Shown one piece after another: positions 47,419 through 59,975 of a DNA stretch of 64,000 nucleotides; within the stretch, counting starts at the first letter, position 1, and the number at the start of each line of letters is the position of its first letter. This DNA comes from Plasmodium relictum. Taxonomy: Eukaryota; Apicomplexa; Aconoidasida; Haemosporida; Plasmodiidae. A model generated the notes under the pieces. That model saw only the letters and a list, made by a program, of their open reading frames with translations, made no database searches and was not told the origin of the DNA. The DNA lies in assembly GCF_900005765.1 (NCBI RefSeq), contig NC_041688.1:653341-717340 (forward strand), given 5' to 3'. The translations under genes and the position numbers were made by a program.

Positions 47419-48299
47419 ATATAAATAGAAATAATTTTAAATATTTATTATTTCTATTTCATCAATTATATTTATTTCTTAAAAGAACCTTGAGCTCCTC
47501 TATAATAAGACGACGTTATTGTTCGAAATCTTTCTTGTCCTGCTGTATCCCACTATATTATTCAAAATTTAAAGAAATTTTTATTTTTTCTTATATATCT
47601 ATTTTTTTAATATAATTATATATATATTTTATTACTATTTGCAACTTTATAATTTTGTCATCTATTTCAATAGTTTTAATTTTAAAATCAACTCCTATTG
47701 TGCTAATGTAACTATCTGTATATGTATCATCCTAAAAAAATAATATATAAATATTGTTAAGAAAAACCATCATGATAATAAAAAATTTATTTTAAATTAT
47801 ATAAAATGAAACATAACAAATTTAAAATAGAAATCAAATAATAATTCTATCTTAATTATTAAATATTTCTTATATATATATATATATCAATTATTTTTCA
47901 ATTAGAATTAATATATTTACAAAAAATTATTTAGTTTATAAAATTATTTATAATATAATTTCTTATTTTATTATTTCTTAGGTTTCTATATTCTTTTTCT
48001 TTTTTTTTAATTTCTATTTATGTTTTATTAATACAAAAAATTATTTTTTCATAATCACACATATTATATATTTTTTTTAATTAATTTATTTTTTGTATTT
48101 TTGTTACAGCAAAACGAAGGAGTAAACAAGACTTTCCAACACCACTATCTCCAATTAATAAAATTTTAAATAAGCTATCACTGCATTAAAAAAAATATGT
48201 ATATAATAAATATATTATACTTAATTATAATAATAAATGTATATAATATATATATTTTTAAATATTTTATAATGAGAAAACATACTAGCTATCATTCAT
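46868..48299 (-). CDS. Rab1B: Rab1B small GTPase, 6 exons
   Basis: Exons 48299-48286, 48180-48108, 47731-47636, 47552-47489, 47378-47303 and 47147-46868 join in frame to 200 residues. The first exon is only 14 nt. Motifs are the P-loop GDSGVGKS, effector loop [14 protein letters not shown], switch [15 protein letters not shown] with [18 protein letters not shown] (guanine specificity) and LETSAK. It ends in KKCC for double geranylgeranylation. The effector loop and GNK-x-DL form are closer to canonical animal and yeast Rab1/Ypt1 than Rab1A's, so it is the likely core ER-Golgi Rab. Five short introns contrast with the intronless Rab1A. It is convergent with OPRT, an order I recall from P. falciparum chromosome 5. 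Confidence 0.94.
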
Positions 48300-49652
48300 T
48301 TTGAATATCAGAAGATTCTATATTTAAAATAAAAAATATACAATAATAAACAAAAAAAAAAAAAAAAAAAAATTGTCAAAATTTAGAATTAATACTAAAT
48401 AAAAAGAAAAAAAGAAAAAAATGAAAAAAAGAAAAAAAATATATAAAATAAGATAAAATTTAAAATAACTAAAAAATAAAATAAAAAAAAAAAGATAAAA
48501 TAATAACGATAATGAAATATTTATTTATCCCTATAAAAATTACCATAGAAAAAAAAATTGTGTATATATATATATATACATGTATAAATTATAAAAAAAT
48601 TATCATTACGAACATGTTTAATAAAAAAAATAAAATAAAATCTAATTTTTTGACATATGTAATATTTTTAAAATATTTTAAACAAAATATATATATATAT
48701 ATATTAAAAGTATAAAAATGTTGCAGATTTACACATTTTTTTTTTTTTTACGTGTACAAAGAAATAAAATAAATAATAAAAAATATAAAATATAAATAAA
48801 ATGAAGTAAAATAAAATTTTATTTATTGTAAACAGAGTGATAATTAAAATATGTATTCATGTATTTTTAAAATATTTTTATTATATAATGCAATTATGCT
48901 TATAAAATTCTTTAAACTTATATATTTACTTTTTTGTACCACTTTTTATTATTCGTGTTTATACAGGAATATTGAAATAAAATTATCAGAAATACTATTT
49001 AATATTACATTATTATATAAATCTATTTATTTTTATAAATTTAAAAAAAAAAAAAAAATAAATATATTAAAAATATATATTGATTTAAATACAAGGTGAA
49101 AGTACGCATATACATACATATATATATATATATATATATTTTCATAAAAAAAAAAAAAAAATTTTTTTTTGTGTTGTGTAACAAATATTAATAGTTAAAA
49201 AAACAAATAGAGTTAAAACTAATTAAATATATATTTAATTGCATAATATTTTAATCTTTTTAAATTGGTTTTCAATAATTAAGAATAAAACACATAATTA
49301 AATAATAAATTAATATTTTTTTTATAAGATAGCATACATAAATTCTTTTCACTTTTTTTTTTTTTTATCAAAAAAAAATATTTGTGTAATAAAAAGGAAA
49401 AAAAAAATTGTTAAAATTAGAAAATAAAAAATATATAAGATATATATATACATATATATAATTAAAAAAAAAAAAATTTTAGTATGTCCGATTAAAAGAT
49501 TTATATTCTAAAAAGAAATTTTCAGACAATTTTACTCAAAAAAAATGATTGATTATAGACAAATAAAAAAAAAAAAAAAATGAAAATATAATATATTTGC
49601 AATTTTTTGTTTTTCTATTTCTTAATTCATATATTAATAAAAGTACATTTGT
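48300..49652. other. divergent intergenic region, Rab1B / CBS gene
   Basis: About 1.35 kb of AT-rich sequence between divergent genes. Open frames at 48512-48715 and 48851-49099 encode only Ile/Tyr/Lys/Phe-rich peptides typical of chance reading in such DNA. Poly-A runs occur at 48352-48371 and elsewhere. Confidence 0.55.
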
Positions 49653-52183
49653 ATGAAAATGGAATTACATAAGACAAAAAATATAACTAATAGAAAAAAA
49701 AAGAATAAATTATGTGGAAATCTAATTTATTCTATTCGCAATTTATTTATGTTAACATATGTAAATTCTCTGTTACCAATACATAATAATGTTAGAAAAA
49801 TGAAATTTTTAATAGAAAACTTTTTAACTTTATATATATTTTTTATTATAAAAAGTATTATTCTATTAAATATATATATATATTTTTTTTTTAATTAGAT
49901 ATTACTGGCTCATATAAATTTGCCCATTCATATTGGCCTCAAAAGCCTAATTAAAAATCGTAATAATTTAAAAAATAAAACAAAAAATAGAATTTCAAAA
50001 AAAGAAGCAATATTTTTTTTCTAGAATCTTATAACTCAAAAGAAAAAATAATATATTTTTATCAAAAATATATATCTATTTTATATTTGATATAAATATA
50101 GAATTTATATACACCTAATTTTGTCTTTGATTTCTATTTATCATTTATTATTTTTCTTTATTTTTTTTTTTAGAATTATACTTTTTGCTAATCTATGAAA
50201 AAAATGTAATAGGTCATGTAAATCATTTTGTTTTACTTGATTTTTTTATTTATTTTTATAATTTTTTAAAATTTCCTGATATTAAAAATAGCAATGACTA
50301 TAATACAATTACAAAAAAAAAATTTGATCCTTCTGAATTTACTTTCGAAGACTTACTAAGTAAATCATATAAACATATACATATATTTACATTTTTTTTT
50401 TTTTTTTTAAATATTACAGATTCATTTTTTTTAAAATTTTTAGAAATATCTGAAAATTCTAAAGATTTCAAAATATTTGATAGCAATTCAAAGTGCATAG
50501 AAATTTTTGATCATTTTTTAAATTTTAAGTATAACAAAATGTTTTACATATTTTAACAATAATATCTATTCCTTATATATTTAATTTACTATTTTGTTTT
50601 AATGTTCATTTTCTTAAAATTATCTTTTTTTTTTTTTTTTGTTTTAATTTTTTAGTGATGAGCATATATATATAATAGACAAAACAAAAGACGCTATTTC
50701 ATCAACAATTAAAAAAAAAGATATTATTTATCACATTTTAATGAATGTTAAATAAATTAAATGATAAAAATATATATAAAAACAAAATTTTTAATATATA
50801 TATATATACATATTTGTTTGCATATAATAAATCATGTATAAAAATAAATGATTAGTATTTAAAAGATTCCTTATCATATTTTGTTTTATTTTTCTATTAT
50901 AATTTTTTATTCTATAGTTAAAAGGAAAATATTCTGAGTTAAATTTAAGTATTAATGACTGCATTAAAGTAAGCTATATATACTTAGAAAGAAAGAGCAA
51001 TAAACAGTATAAATGAATAATTGAAACACAACAAAAACCCCTTTCTTATTTTATAGAAAAATACTGTTGTTGCTTATGATGACTCATCACTTATAGATGT
51101 AAAGAATATTTTCAAAAAAAAAAAAAAAATTAAGAGAATGCAAAATAAATTAACTCATTTTTCTAAAATTTTAATTTTATTTTCTTTTTTCTTCTTTTTA
51201 CAAAGGTTTTGATTAAAATGCAAAAAGAAAAATTAAATTTCATACCTATAGTTAATAAAGATAGTATAAGAAAAAAGTTTTATAAAAACAATATTAAAGT
51301 ATGATATTTAATACATATACGTAAAATTATTATTTTATTATTCCTATAGAAAAATATATTGATTACTTCAGTTCAAATGATTTTCTTGCACTTTATTGTA
51401 AATCCATCTCAGAAAAAGTAATTTAATTTGATATTTTTTGCAACAACGTTTAAATTCGCATTAAAAAATTTAACAATTTTTTCAATTTTATCTTTATTTT
51501 AAAGTGGAATATAAATCCAGATAAAGAAGTTACATACTTTATATCACTTTTGCGTTTAAAAGAAAAAGAGATGAAAGAAAAACAAAATAACATACCTTAT
51601 TCTTATAGCGATTTGTTAAGTAGTATTACTAAAAATATATTAATTTAAATATATATATATATGCATTTTTTATTTTATAATTCTCTCCTAACTTGTTTTT
51701 TCTATTTTTCTTCTTTAGACAAAAACGACTTAAATATAAATAAAAGAGTTTTAAATTTTTCAGAAAATAATGAAATGATAGTAATAACAAATATATATAT
51801 ATATATAATTTCAACATGAAAAATTTAACCATATGTATACATTTTACTCTTTTGTTATATGCGTATAGAAGTACAATAAAGAACTAACAATAAAAGATTC
51901 TTTAAAAAAATTATTTTTTTCAAAAATTAATGCTCTAATAGTTTTAAATGAAAGGTTTCTTTTTTTTTTTTTTATTATATTATTTTATTTTATTTTTTTT
52001 ATTTCTTATTTTTTATTTTATTTCATTTTTATTTTTTTTATTTCTTATTTTTTATTTTATTTCATTTTTATTTTATTTTATTTTTTATTATTTTATTTTT
52101 TTTTATTTTTTTTCTCTTTTAGTCAAAATGTAAAAGGTTATTTAACATTCAGAAGTTTATTTAATCATTTAATGCACTCTTAA
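49653..52183 (+). CDS. four-CBS-motif protein, AMPK-gamma/SNF4-like, 13 exons
   Basis: Thirteen short exons join in frame to 365 residues: 49653-49760, 49899-49959, 50174-50359, 50420-50528, 50656-50746, 50918-50968, 51057-51098, 51206-51263, 51350-51417, 51505-51619, 51719-51780, 51869-51954, 52123-52183. Four CBS motifs emerge: INLPIHIGLKSLIKNQ then FLLIYEKNVIGHVNHFVLLD; HIYIIDKTKDAISSTIKKKD; FIPIVNKDKKYIDYFSSND; ALIVLNESQNVKGYLTFRSL. Length, two Bateman pairs and the CBS3/CBS4 wording resemble AMPK gamma (about 330 residues), the nucleotide-sensing subunit of SNF1/AMPK. At the ribose-binding Asp position CBS1-3 keep D and CBS4 has S. Exon 1 and the start are the least certain. Intron 3 (60 nt) could be retained in frame. 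Other four-CBS proteins (SDS23-like) are alternatives. Confidence 0.72.
51986..52100. repeat. pyrimidine-rich imperfect repeat in last intron of CBS gene
   Basis: The 168-nt intron 51955-52122 is almost pure T with scattered A and C. A 39-bp unit is repeated: C residues at 52005/52024 recur at 52044/52063. It lengthens the acceptor polypyrimidine tract. Confidence 0.75.
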
Positions 52184-52415
52184 AAAGTTATTTATGTTGT
52201 ATTATAAATTTTTAAGTATTCAAATTTTTTTGTTATAATTTTTTTTTTCTTTTTTTTAATTTATAATTTTTGAAAAAGTTACACATTTTTCTATTTATAT
52301 TAATTAAAAATAAAATATATATATATATATATTCTGAAGTATTTAAACAATTATCTGCTTTTTTAGTGAATATTCTTTTTTTCATCTATTTTTATTTTAT
52401 TATAATTTTATTTAT

Positions 52416-54906
52416 ATGGAGAAATACAAACTATTTTTTGATGAAATTTTAGAAGAAAATAAAAAAATTGTAAAAAAAATAATTTATGTGAATAATAAAA
52501 TAAAATATAAAGTATTAAATGATAGAAAAATAGAATTTTATAAATACTTTATTAACAGTTACGAAGATGAAAAAAAAAAAAATGTGTATAAATATTATAA
52601 GCATAAAATAGTAAGTAGCAAAAAGAAAAAAAAATATTTAGATAATGACTTCCCATATTTTGAAATTTATAAAAATACAAATGATGCATTTAAAAATAAT
52701 TTACCCGGATATAATATTTTTAAAATTATTAAAGATTATGATGAATTAAAATTATTTGATTTTTGCTCAAAGAATAATTTAAAAAGTTGTTCTTATTTAT
52801 TTTCTCATTTCATAGAAATCATAATAAAAAAGAGGGATTTATATAACATTAATGATGTGTTATTATTAACAGACAATATAAGAAAATTAAATTATTATAA
52901 TCCTTATTTTTGTAAATTAATATGTAGAGAAGTTTGTTTAGATATATATAAAATTAAAAATATAAATCAAATAACAAACTTTATAAATTTTTTAATGCAT
53001 TTCAATATATTCAATTTTTATTATTTAAATAAAATATATAAATATATTATTTATTTAATTACTGAAACAAATAAATGGAAAATAAATATCACAAATAAAA
53101 TAGATTTAAAAAATAAATTAAATGTAATAGAAGAAATTACAAATGATCCTAATAATAGTCTTATACCAATAAATAATGAGAGTGTTATTACATTATTAAA
53201 AGCTTTTTTAAAATACAAATATTTTGATATCAATTTATTAAAATTGTTAATATATGTTTGTAATCATGAACAGTATATTAATCTGAAAAACACTGAGATC
53301 TTATATTACTTATCTGAATTAAGTGAACATTATAATTTTATAAATAAAGATTATTCATCCGATTTCTTCAATATATTTAAGAATATTATACATGATAAAA
53401 TCAATAATATTGATTTCATTTTATTATTGAAAACTTTTTATAATATATGTAAAACATATGATACAATTGATTTCGATTATTATAATTCAATTATACAAAA
53501 TTATAAACATATAGAAAAAGAAGATTTTTCCCAATATTCTGCATTAGAGATAGATAATGATAATTATATTTTGATAAATTATAAAAAAAAAGAAAAGATG
53601 AAGAAAAAAAATAAGGTTGAAGGAAAGGATAAAGATTATTCATTTATTAAAATTAAAAATAAAAATAACGAACCTATAAGAAATCCAACATTTCTACCAT
53701 TTAATAATAATTTAGATACCAATTTAAAAAAACAAAATATAAATAGTGACTATCTAATACTACACCATGATAATGAAATGTATACTTCTAATATCAACTT
53801 TTTTAATTTATTTGATACAGTAAAATATATGATATTATTTATTGAATTAAAAATTCTTAAATTTGCTCCTTTTAAAAAAAAAAGTTTGGCTGAAATTGAA
53901 TTTTTAAAAAGAAAAAACTTTGAAAAAGACCATGAAAAAAATATTTATAAATATATTTCTCAAAATATAAATGAACAACAAAATGAATACATGGAATATA
54001 TATTAAGAAAAAATAAAGAAGAAAATTTTGATGATTCAAATTTGAAATTTCTTTTTTATATAAACTATTTAAATCATCAAAATTTTCGAATAGACAATGA
54101 TGAATCTAAGTTTGAGAAGAATATAGAAAAAAAAAAAAAAAATAAAAAGAAAGAAACAGAGGAAAAAGAAGAAATACAAAAAAAAAAAAATATTTCATCA
54201 GAATGCATTAATAACTATCTAAATTATAAACAGAACATCAAATTTAATTTAAGTGATAATACATACTATTCTCATATATTTAATAATTTATCTTCAGTAC
54301 AAGTTATTATATAAAAATTAATAAAATATGTTTTTTTTTCTAATTTGCATATTTATGATTTTTCTTTTTTTTTTTTTTTTATTTATATATTCATTTTTCA
54401 TCTTTTTTTAGTTAAGTAGTACTGAAGAAGATATATTAAAGAAATCTTTTAAATTATTGTTGTTATTTAAAAATAATTTACAAATACTTGATGTTAATGA
54501 AGTAGCCAATTTATTCTATTCTTTAACAATTTTTCAAATAATTCAAGTAAAAAAAAAAAAAAAAAAAAAAAAACAGAATAAAACAATAAATTAATAACTT
54601 TATAATAAAAATATAAAAAAAGAGAACAAAACATTTAAATATTGTAACTTCAATATTTTTTTTTTTTTATAAAATTAACTTTTTATTATCTACAGGGTTA
54701 TCAAAAAGGAACAATAAAAAAAAATACATATGGATATTCAAAAATTAAAGATGAAAAAGAAAATGAAGAACTATATAAAGTACTATCAAATATTTTAATT
54801 AAGAAAATTATTAATATAAAAGAAGAAAACTTGTATAAAATAATTTTATCCTGTGCAAATACCGCTTTCTCAGTAAAAAAAAAAATATATAAATGTATAT
54901 ATAGAC

Positions 54907-54941
<35 letters not shown>

Positions 54942-55031
54942 TTTTATTAGGATGTCTATTTGAATCACTTTTTAAAAAATTTTAATAGATATATAAAATT
55001 TAGCAAAATGAGGAAACTTATGAACTGTTAG
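52416..55031 (+). CDS. conserved helical protein of unknown function, 4 exons
   Basis: Exons 52416-54302, 54412-54546, 54696-54872 and 54951-55031, all phase 0, give 759 residues. No family recognised. Composition is Leu/Ile/Tyr/Asn-rich with predicted helical hairpins, for example LLLKTFYNICKTYDTIDFD, VITLLKAFLKYKYFDINLL and LLLLFKNNLQILDVNEVANL. The spacing recalls the organellar RAP/heptatricopeptide-type helical repeats and the gene at 40997, but no RAP domain is visible. Lys-rich linkers lie around residues 390-410 and 570-590. The three downstream exons add 131 residues that the long first exon alone would miss. Its TAG stop overlaps the stop codon of the minus-strand AP-5 mu gene. Only 232 bp separate it from the CBS gene upstream. 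Confidence 0.75.
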
Positions 55032-57984
55032 GAACATAAAAGTGTTAAATATTTTGATTCAAAAAAATATTCAGACAAATATTTTTTATTTATTTGAATA
55101 ATCTTTGTTTTTGAATAATTAGATTTTGAAAAAATATGAATTTCTCCAAATAACTGTTTCATTGAAACTTCTAAAAAAATAAGAAAATTATAAAAAGTAA
55201 AAATTAGAAATTAAAAAAAGAAAAGAAAATTAAGACAAAGATGAAAATATAAAGATAAATTTTATTTTGAATATTATAAAAAAGTAATATTATTAAATAA
55301 AAATGCCAATATGCATATGAAGAAATAAAAAACGGAAAATATTTATATAAATTTCTTATAGACTTATTTTAAAAAAAAATATATTCAATAAAACAAAAAT
55401 TATATTAAAAAAAAAAAAATTACCATTTCTGTTAAACTCAACAGTTCCAGACAACTTCACTGGAAATTCACCTTTAGAAAATTTAGAAAAATAAGAAAAA
55501 AAATAAAAATATAATAAAACAAAATAATAATAACTATATATATAATTTTGTAAAAAATTTTAATTTTAAATTATTATTTACTAATATATAAATTTTTATA
55601 TTTTAATATATCATCATACTAGTAAAATCATTTAATATCCATTTTATTTCCTTTTTCTTTTCACATTTTATTTTACCCTAATTAAAAAAGAAAAAATCAT
55701 AAAAAATAATTTTAATAATATTTTATTTTTTCCTATTCTTCTATGTATTATTACCAAATCACATTTTAAATTGTGATTTATAATTTCATAAGGAAAAGGT
55801 AATCTTAAAAAAAAATACTCATTTGATTTTTTTTGTGTTTTTATATAAGGTATTTTATCATTCCATTGTAGTATTACATTGACCTCTACTTGCTTTTCAT
55901 TTACACTTCTAACCTTATAACAACCTTAAAAATATTAAGATTTTTTATTTATGATTAACAAAAAGCAAGTACATTTTATGAACTATTTTTACTTTTTATT
56001 TTTTTTTTTTTTTCATTACTGTTATTTCTAAATTTTTATATTGTTACCTATTATTGGACATAGTAAATTTCTGTAGTAATATGTCAATACTCTATGACTT
56101 GGATATTTACTTGAAAACTTTATTTTCAAATTGTGATCACTAAATAAAATGAAAAATATATATATATTAATATTAATAAATTATATGTTCTTATATATGT
56201 GAAAGATAATTGATCGTATGATTACATATATACAAAAATTTTATATATTATAATTTTTTGTTTTATTTATAACATTTTTTCTACAGTTGCAAGATCTGTT
56301 ACATATATATCATAACAATTATTATCTAATTGAATCATCATATCAATATCTAAATACTTTTCTTCGTCACTTTTTAATATAATCTCACCCTTAAAAAATA
56401 CATATAATAAATATTTTATTATATATATATGTATATGCTGATATATTTATAATTTTTTAAACCTTTATTTCTGCATTTTCATTTTCAAAATTTGTTATGA
56501 AACAGTTCAATTCTTCTTTAATTATTATAATAGGTATATCATGTTTGTTTTTTCTAATAAATGTACAAAAGGAAAAATATAAAATTATTCATAAATATTT
56601 ATTTTATTTTTTCTATTTTTAGTTAAATATTATTACTCGTGTAAATAAAAAGGTATGTATGTTTGAATGTTCTCTTTACTAATTTTTATATTTTCATTTT
56701 GATCAAACTTGTTTATTATTGGTATTTTTTTATTTTTTTCAAAAATTATAGAATAATTATAAAAGAATAAAAGAAATAATGAGTAATAATTTTTGGAAAT
56801 TTGTAGGTTTAAAATTTTATTTTGATTAAGTAAAGTAAAAAATGTAAATAATAAATTTCTAAAATTGTATTTTAGAAGATCATTTGAAATAAGATCATTT
56901 TTATAAAGAACGAAAGAAGGTTTATTATTTACATATAATATATTATTGTACTTCTTTTCTATAAAATTGGAATTTTCGTTTTTCATTAAAGTTCTTGATT
57001 CATTATATTCATTACGTTCATTAATTGATTTGCTTTTTAAAGTGTCAGATTTATTCTCATTTAAAATAGTAGTATCATTATTCATTAAAAATAAAAAATT
57101 ATAAAAAATGAAGAAATTACTTTGTAAAATATCTTCACTTTTATAAATATCTTTTCTTAAGTAATTCAAAAAAAAAGAATTATTTCCAGTAAATCTACCA
57201 TAAGGAATAGTATATGAAATATAAATATCTAGAATTTTTGTAAATTTCCGAAGCATTAAATTATTATATAATCCACTATCATTTACATTAGAAAAACTTT
57301 TATTTCTTAAAAAATTAGTTTCAATATAATTTAAAAATTCTCTCATAAAATTATAATAGAATAATTTTTCAGTATTATTTTTTATAATACTAATATTGTT
57401 ATTATTATTTAAATCATCAATATGTAGCAAAGTTACTAAAATGAAACTTTTCTTTTTCATAAATAAGAATGGATACAACATTTTATTCTTTACACGTATG
57501 CTGTAACAGCTCACAGTTTTATTTAATTCAATGTATTTTTTATGTGAATACTCATTTTCATTTCTTTTATTAATTATTTGCTCTTTAATCAATTCGCCAA
57601 TATTTTTTATTTTAAATATATTTATATAATTCAATTCCTACAAAATTGTAAAAAATAAAAAAAAAATAAAAATAAATAAAATTTTAGTACTATAATAATA
57701 TATGAACGTAAAAATAAAAACAAATTTAAGCATACACATGTATGTGAAAAAAGATGAGATATTTATTAAAATGAAAAAAAAAAAATTAAAAGGTTCATAT
57801 TGTTGTAAACTGTATTTTCTTCGTTGTGTATTTTTATTTAAAACAATTTTTAAAATAAAATTCTAATTATTATTACTTGTATACTTTTAACGCATATTTC
57901 AATATTAAAAAAATGTTTTTGATATATCAAATCATAATTATTATCTTTTGATTTAAATAAAAATATTGCTCTAATTCCACTCAT
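55028..57984 (-). CDS. AP-5 complex mu subunit-like protein, 9 exons
   Basis: Exons 57984-57877, 57637-56637, 56553-56463, 56389-56274, 56139-56048, 55924-55755, 55677-55620, 55471-55424 and 55170-55028 join in frame to 608 residues (human AP5M1 is 490). The N-terminus MSGIRAIFLFKSKD fits the longin half. The C-terminal mu-homology half aligns with AP5M1: LLCPIIGCYKVRSVNEKQVE against VPPILGFYQMKEEEVQ, then RLPFPYEIINHNL against HIPFYNRGPI, and IKWILNDFTSEFPVKLSGTV against [22 protein letters not shown]. AP-5 coats late endosomes or lysosome-related membranes; in this parasite the site is unknown. An Asn-rich insertion fills the large second exon. Delta-COP and other mu chains are alternatives, but these three blocks favour AP-5. 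Introns are 73-239 nt. Confidence 0.78.
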
Positions 57985-58848
57985 TTTGCTTATATAAATT
58001 TTTTTCTTTAAATATAATTATTTTTAAAAAAGTTTTAATAAAGAAAGACAATAAATCAAAAGAAAATAGTTGGATAAAAATACCTTATCATATTGAAAAA
58101 AAAAAAAAAAATACAAAAAAATGCATTTCTATTTAAGTTTATTAATTCAAACTATTTATAAAAATAAAAATGGTAGAAATTAAAATAACTACAATAATTT
58201 TATGTTGTATCAATATAAAAAAAATCATAAAAATAAAAAAATAAAAATAAAATAAAATAAATAATTTAAAAGAGAATTTAATAATTTAAAAGAAATCAAC
58301 ACAAAAAATTAAAAAAAACAAACGCAAAATCTCCTCAATCAGAATAAAAAATAAAAATAAAACAAGAGAAAATCAATAAAAAAATTTTCATAAATATGAA
58401 TTCAAAGCATATATGGAAAATAAATGGAGAAAAAAAAAGAAATGTGTTTATGAATATAATATTAAAAATATGTATATATAAAATAGTTATTTTCTTAAAT
58501 ATTCATATTTAATATATATATATATTTTTTTTTTTAAGAATTTATATTTTTGTAAATTGGAATAATAAATATAAATCCTTGTCAATATATATATATGTAT
58601 ATATATCATGCATAAAGTTAAAAAATAATCACATTATTATCATTTTTAATTTTCCAAATAAAAATATTAATAGAGTAATATAAAAATATACAATAATAAA
58701 AATGTCCTTTTTTTTTTTTCCTTTCTTTAATTTTCATCTAAAAACAGTAAATTGAAATTTTATATTGTCGTTCATAATTAAAAAGAGATACGTCAAAGTA
58801 TTAAAAAAGGATCTGTATAATATTACTATTTTTTATATTTTTATCTTT
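57985..58848. other. intergenic between two minus-strand genes
   Basis: AT-rich, A-heavy spacer with TA runs near 58510 and 58590. It should hold the AP-5 mu promoter and the 3' flank of the next gene. A short plus-strand frame at 58765-59013 overlaps the neighbouring gene antisense and is not credible. Confidence 0.55.
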
Positions 58849-59544
58849 TTAATTTATTTTAAAAATATAATTAAAAAAATGGAATATATTTTTTTTAAGT
58901 GGGATTTGTTCTGTCATTTTTTCAACGATTACTTCATTACATTCCATGCTGTATTCATCAATGTCTTTGTTCTCATTTATAAAATTAGTTTCGATAACTT
59001 TTTGTCTTTTTGAAATGATTTCTTTATATATATTTTCATTTATAATAAAATTATTAAATTCAAGCGTATAAACTGTAGTTCTTTTCTTTTTTTCTTTTAT
59101 TTTCTCAATTTTCTGTTGTATTCCTTTTATATAACATTTTTTGCATATGCATACTTTGTCATTGTATTGCGTCATATTGTTACTAGTAATATTTTTATAA
59201 CATTTCATTTCATTTTTTAAATTATCCAATTTATTTTTACTCTTTGCTGTTATGTTAGATGAAGTTGTAGCACTTAAATTAAGTTGTTCATCTATATATT
59301 TTATTCTACTTACTTGATATTTGTTTTTGTTATCTTTATGAAAATTTAATTTTTTGGAATTATTTTTTTCTTTAACTTTAGACATTGAAATGTATTTACT
59401 TTTCCTTTTTGCATGTGAAAAATTTTTTTCTTTATTTGAACATAACTTATCACTTTTTTCTGTATGTTGATCTTCAAAAAATGCACCATTTTTAACAAAT
59501 TCAAAAATTTTTGTATATTCATTCAAATATGTTAATTTTTCCAT
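58849..59544 (-). CDS. basic conserved protein of unknown function
   Basis: Single-exon 231-residue protein, very rich in Lys and Asn. I do not recognise it. Features are an N-terminal segment LTYLNEYTKIFEFVKNGAFF, a Cys cluster VCICKKC near residue 131, and a Lys-rich helix after it (IQQKIEKIKEKKKR). The C-terminal third is more ordered (VYTLEFNNFIINENIYKEII) and ends in an aromatic segment FHFFNYIFKIN. No signal peptide or membrane segment. Composition and frame length make chance unlikely. It is divergent from MAT1 across a 2.2-kb gap. Confidence 0.65.
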   Translation of the reverse strand: MEKLTYLNEYTKIFEFVKNGAFFEDQHTEKSDKLCSNKEKNFSHAKRKSKYISMSKVKEKNNSKKLNFHKDNKNKYQVSRIKYIDEQLNLSATTSSNITAKSKNKLDNLKNEMKCYKNITSNNMTQYNDKVCICKKCYIKGIQQKIEKIKEKKKRTTVYTLEFNNFIINENIYKEIISKRQKVIETNFINENKDIDEYSMECNEVIVEKMTEQIPLKKNIFHFFNYIFKIN

Positions 59545-59975
59545 TTTGTAGAATACAAGTTCATTAAAGCAAAATGTATTTAAAGTAAAAAAAGTAGTAA
59601 AAAAATAATAAAATAAAAATTTTAATGAGAAATATTAAAGCTTTATAATATTAAAATTTTATTAATATGTGAAAATAATATGAATTAAAAGAAAAATATA
59701 TAATAAAATAATGAAATATAAATAAAAAAATTATAGAATATTTTGTTTATTAAAAGTAAATATAATTTAGTCAACAAATATGAATATCTTAAAAATCAAA
59801 TTTTAAATAATATTTTGGGTTTATATAATAAAAAAAACCAATTATCCTCAAAACATATGAATATTAAAAAAAAATATATATATATATATATGTGTGTGTA
59901 CAATATATATATATATTTATACAAGGAAAAAAAAATAGACAAACAAAAAAAAAAAAAAAAAAAATCTAACTATTT

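Noticed and set aside
48851-49099. 82-codon frame upstream of the CBS gene
   Set aside because: Hydrophobic and repetitive composition from AT-rich DNA, no homology recognised, and ends in a poly-A run.
51206-51302. Alternative donor GTATGA at 51300 for CBS exon 8
   Set aside because: It leaves the next exon in a frame that cannot continue through the following exon; the GTATAAG donor at 51264 restores frame and completes the CBS3 motif.
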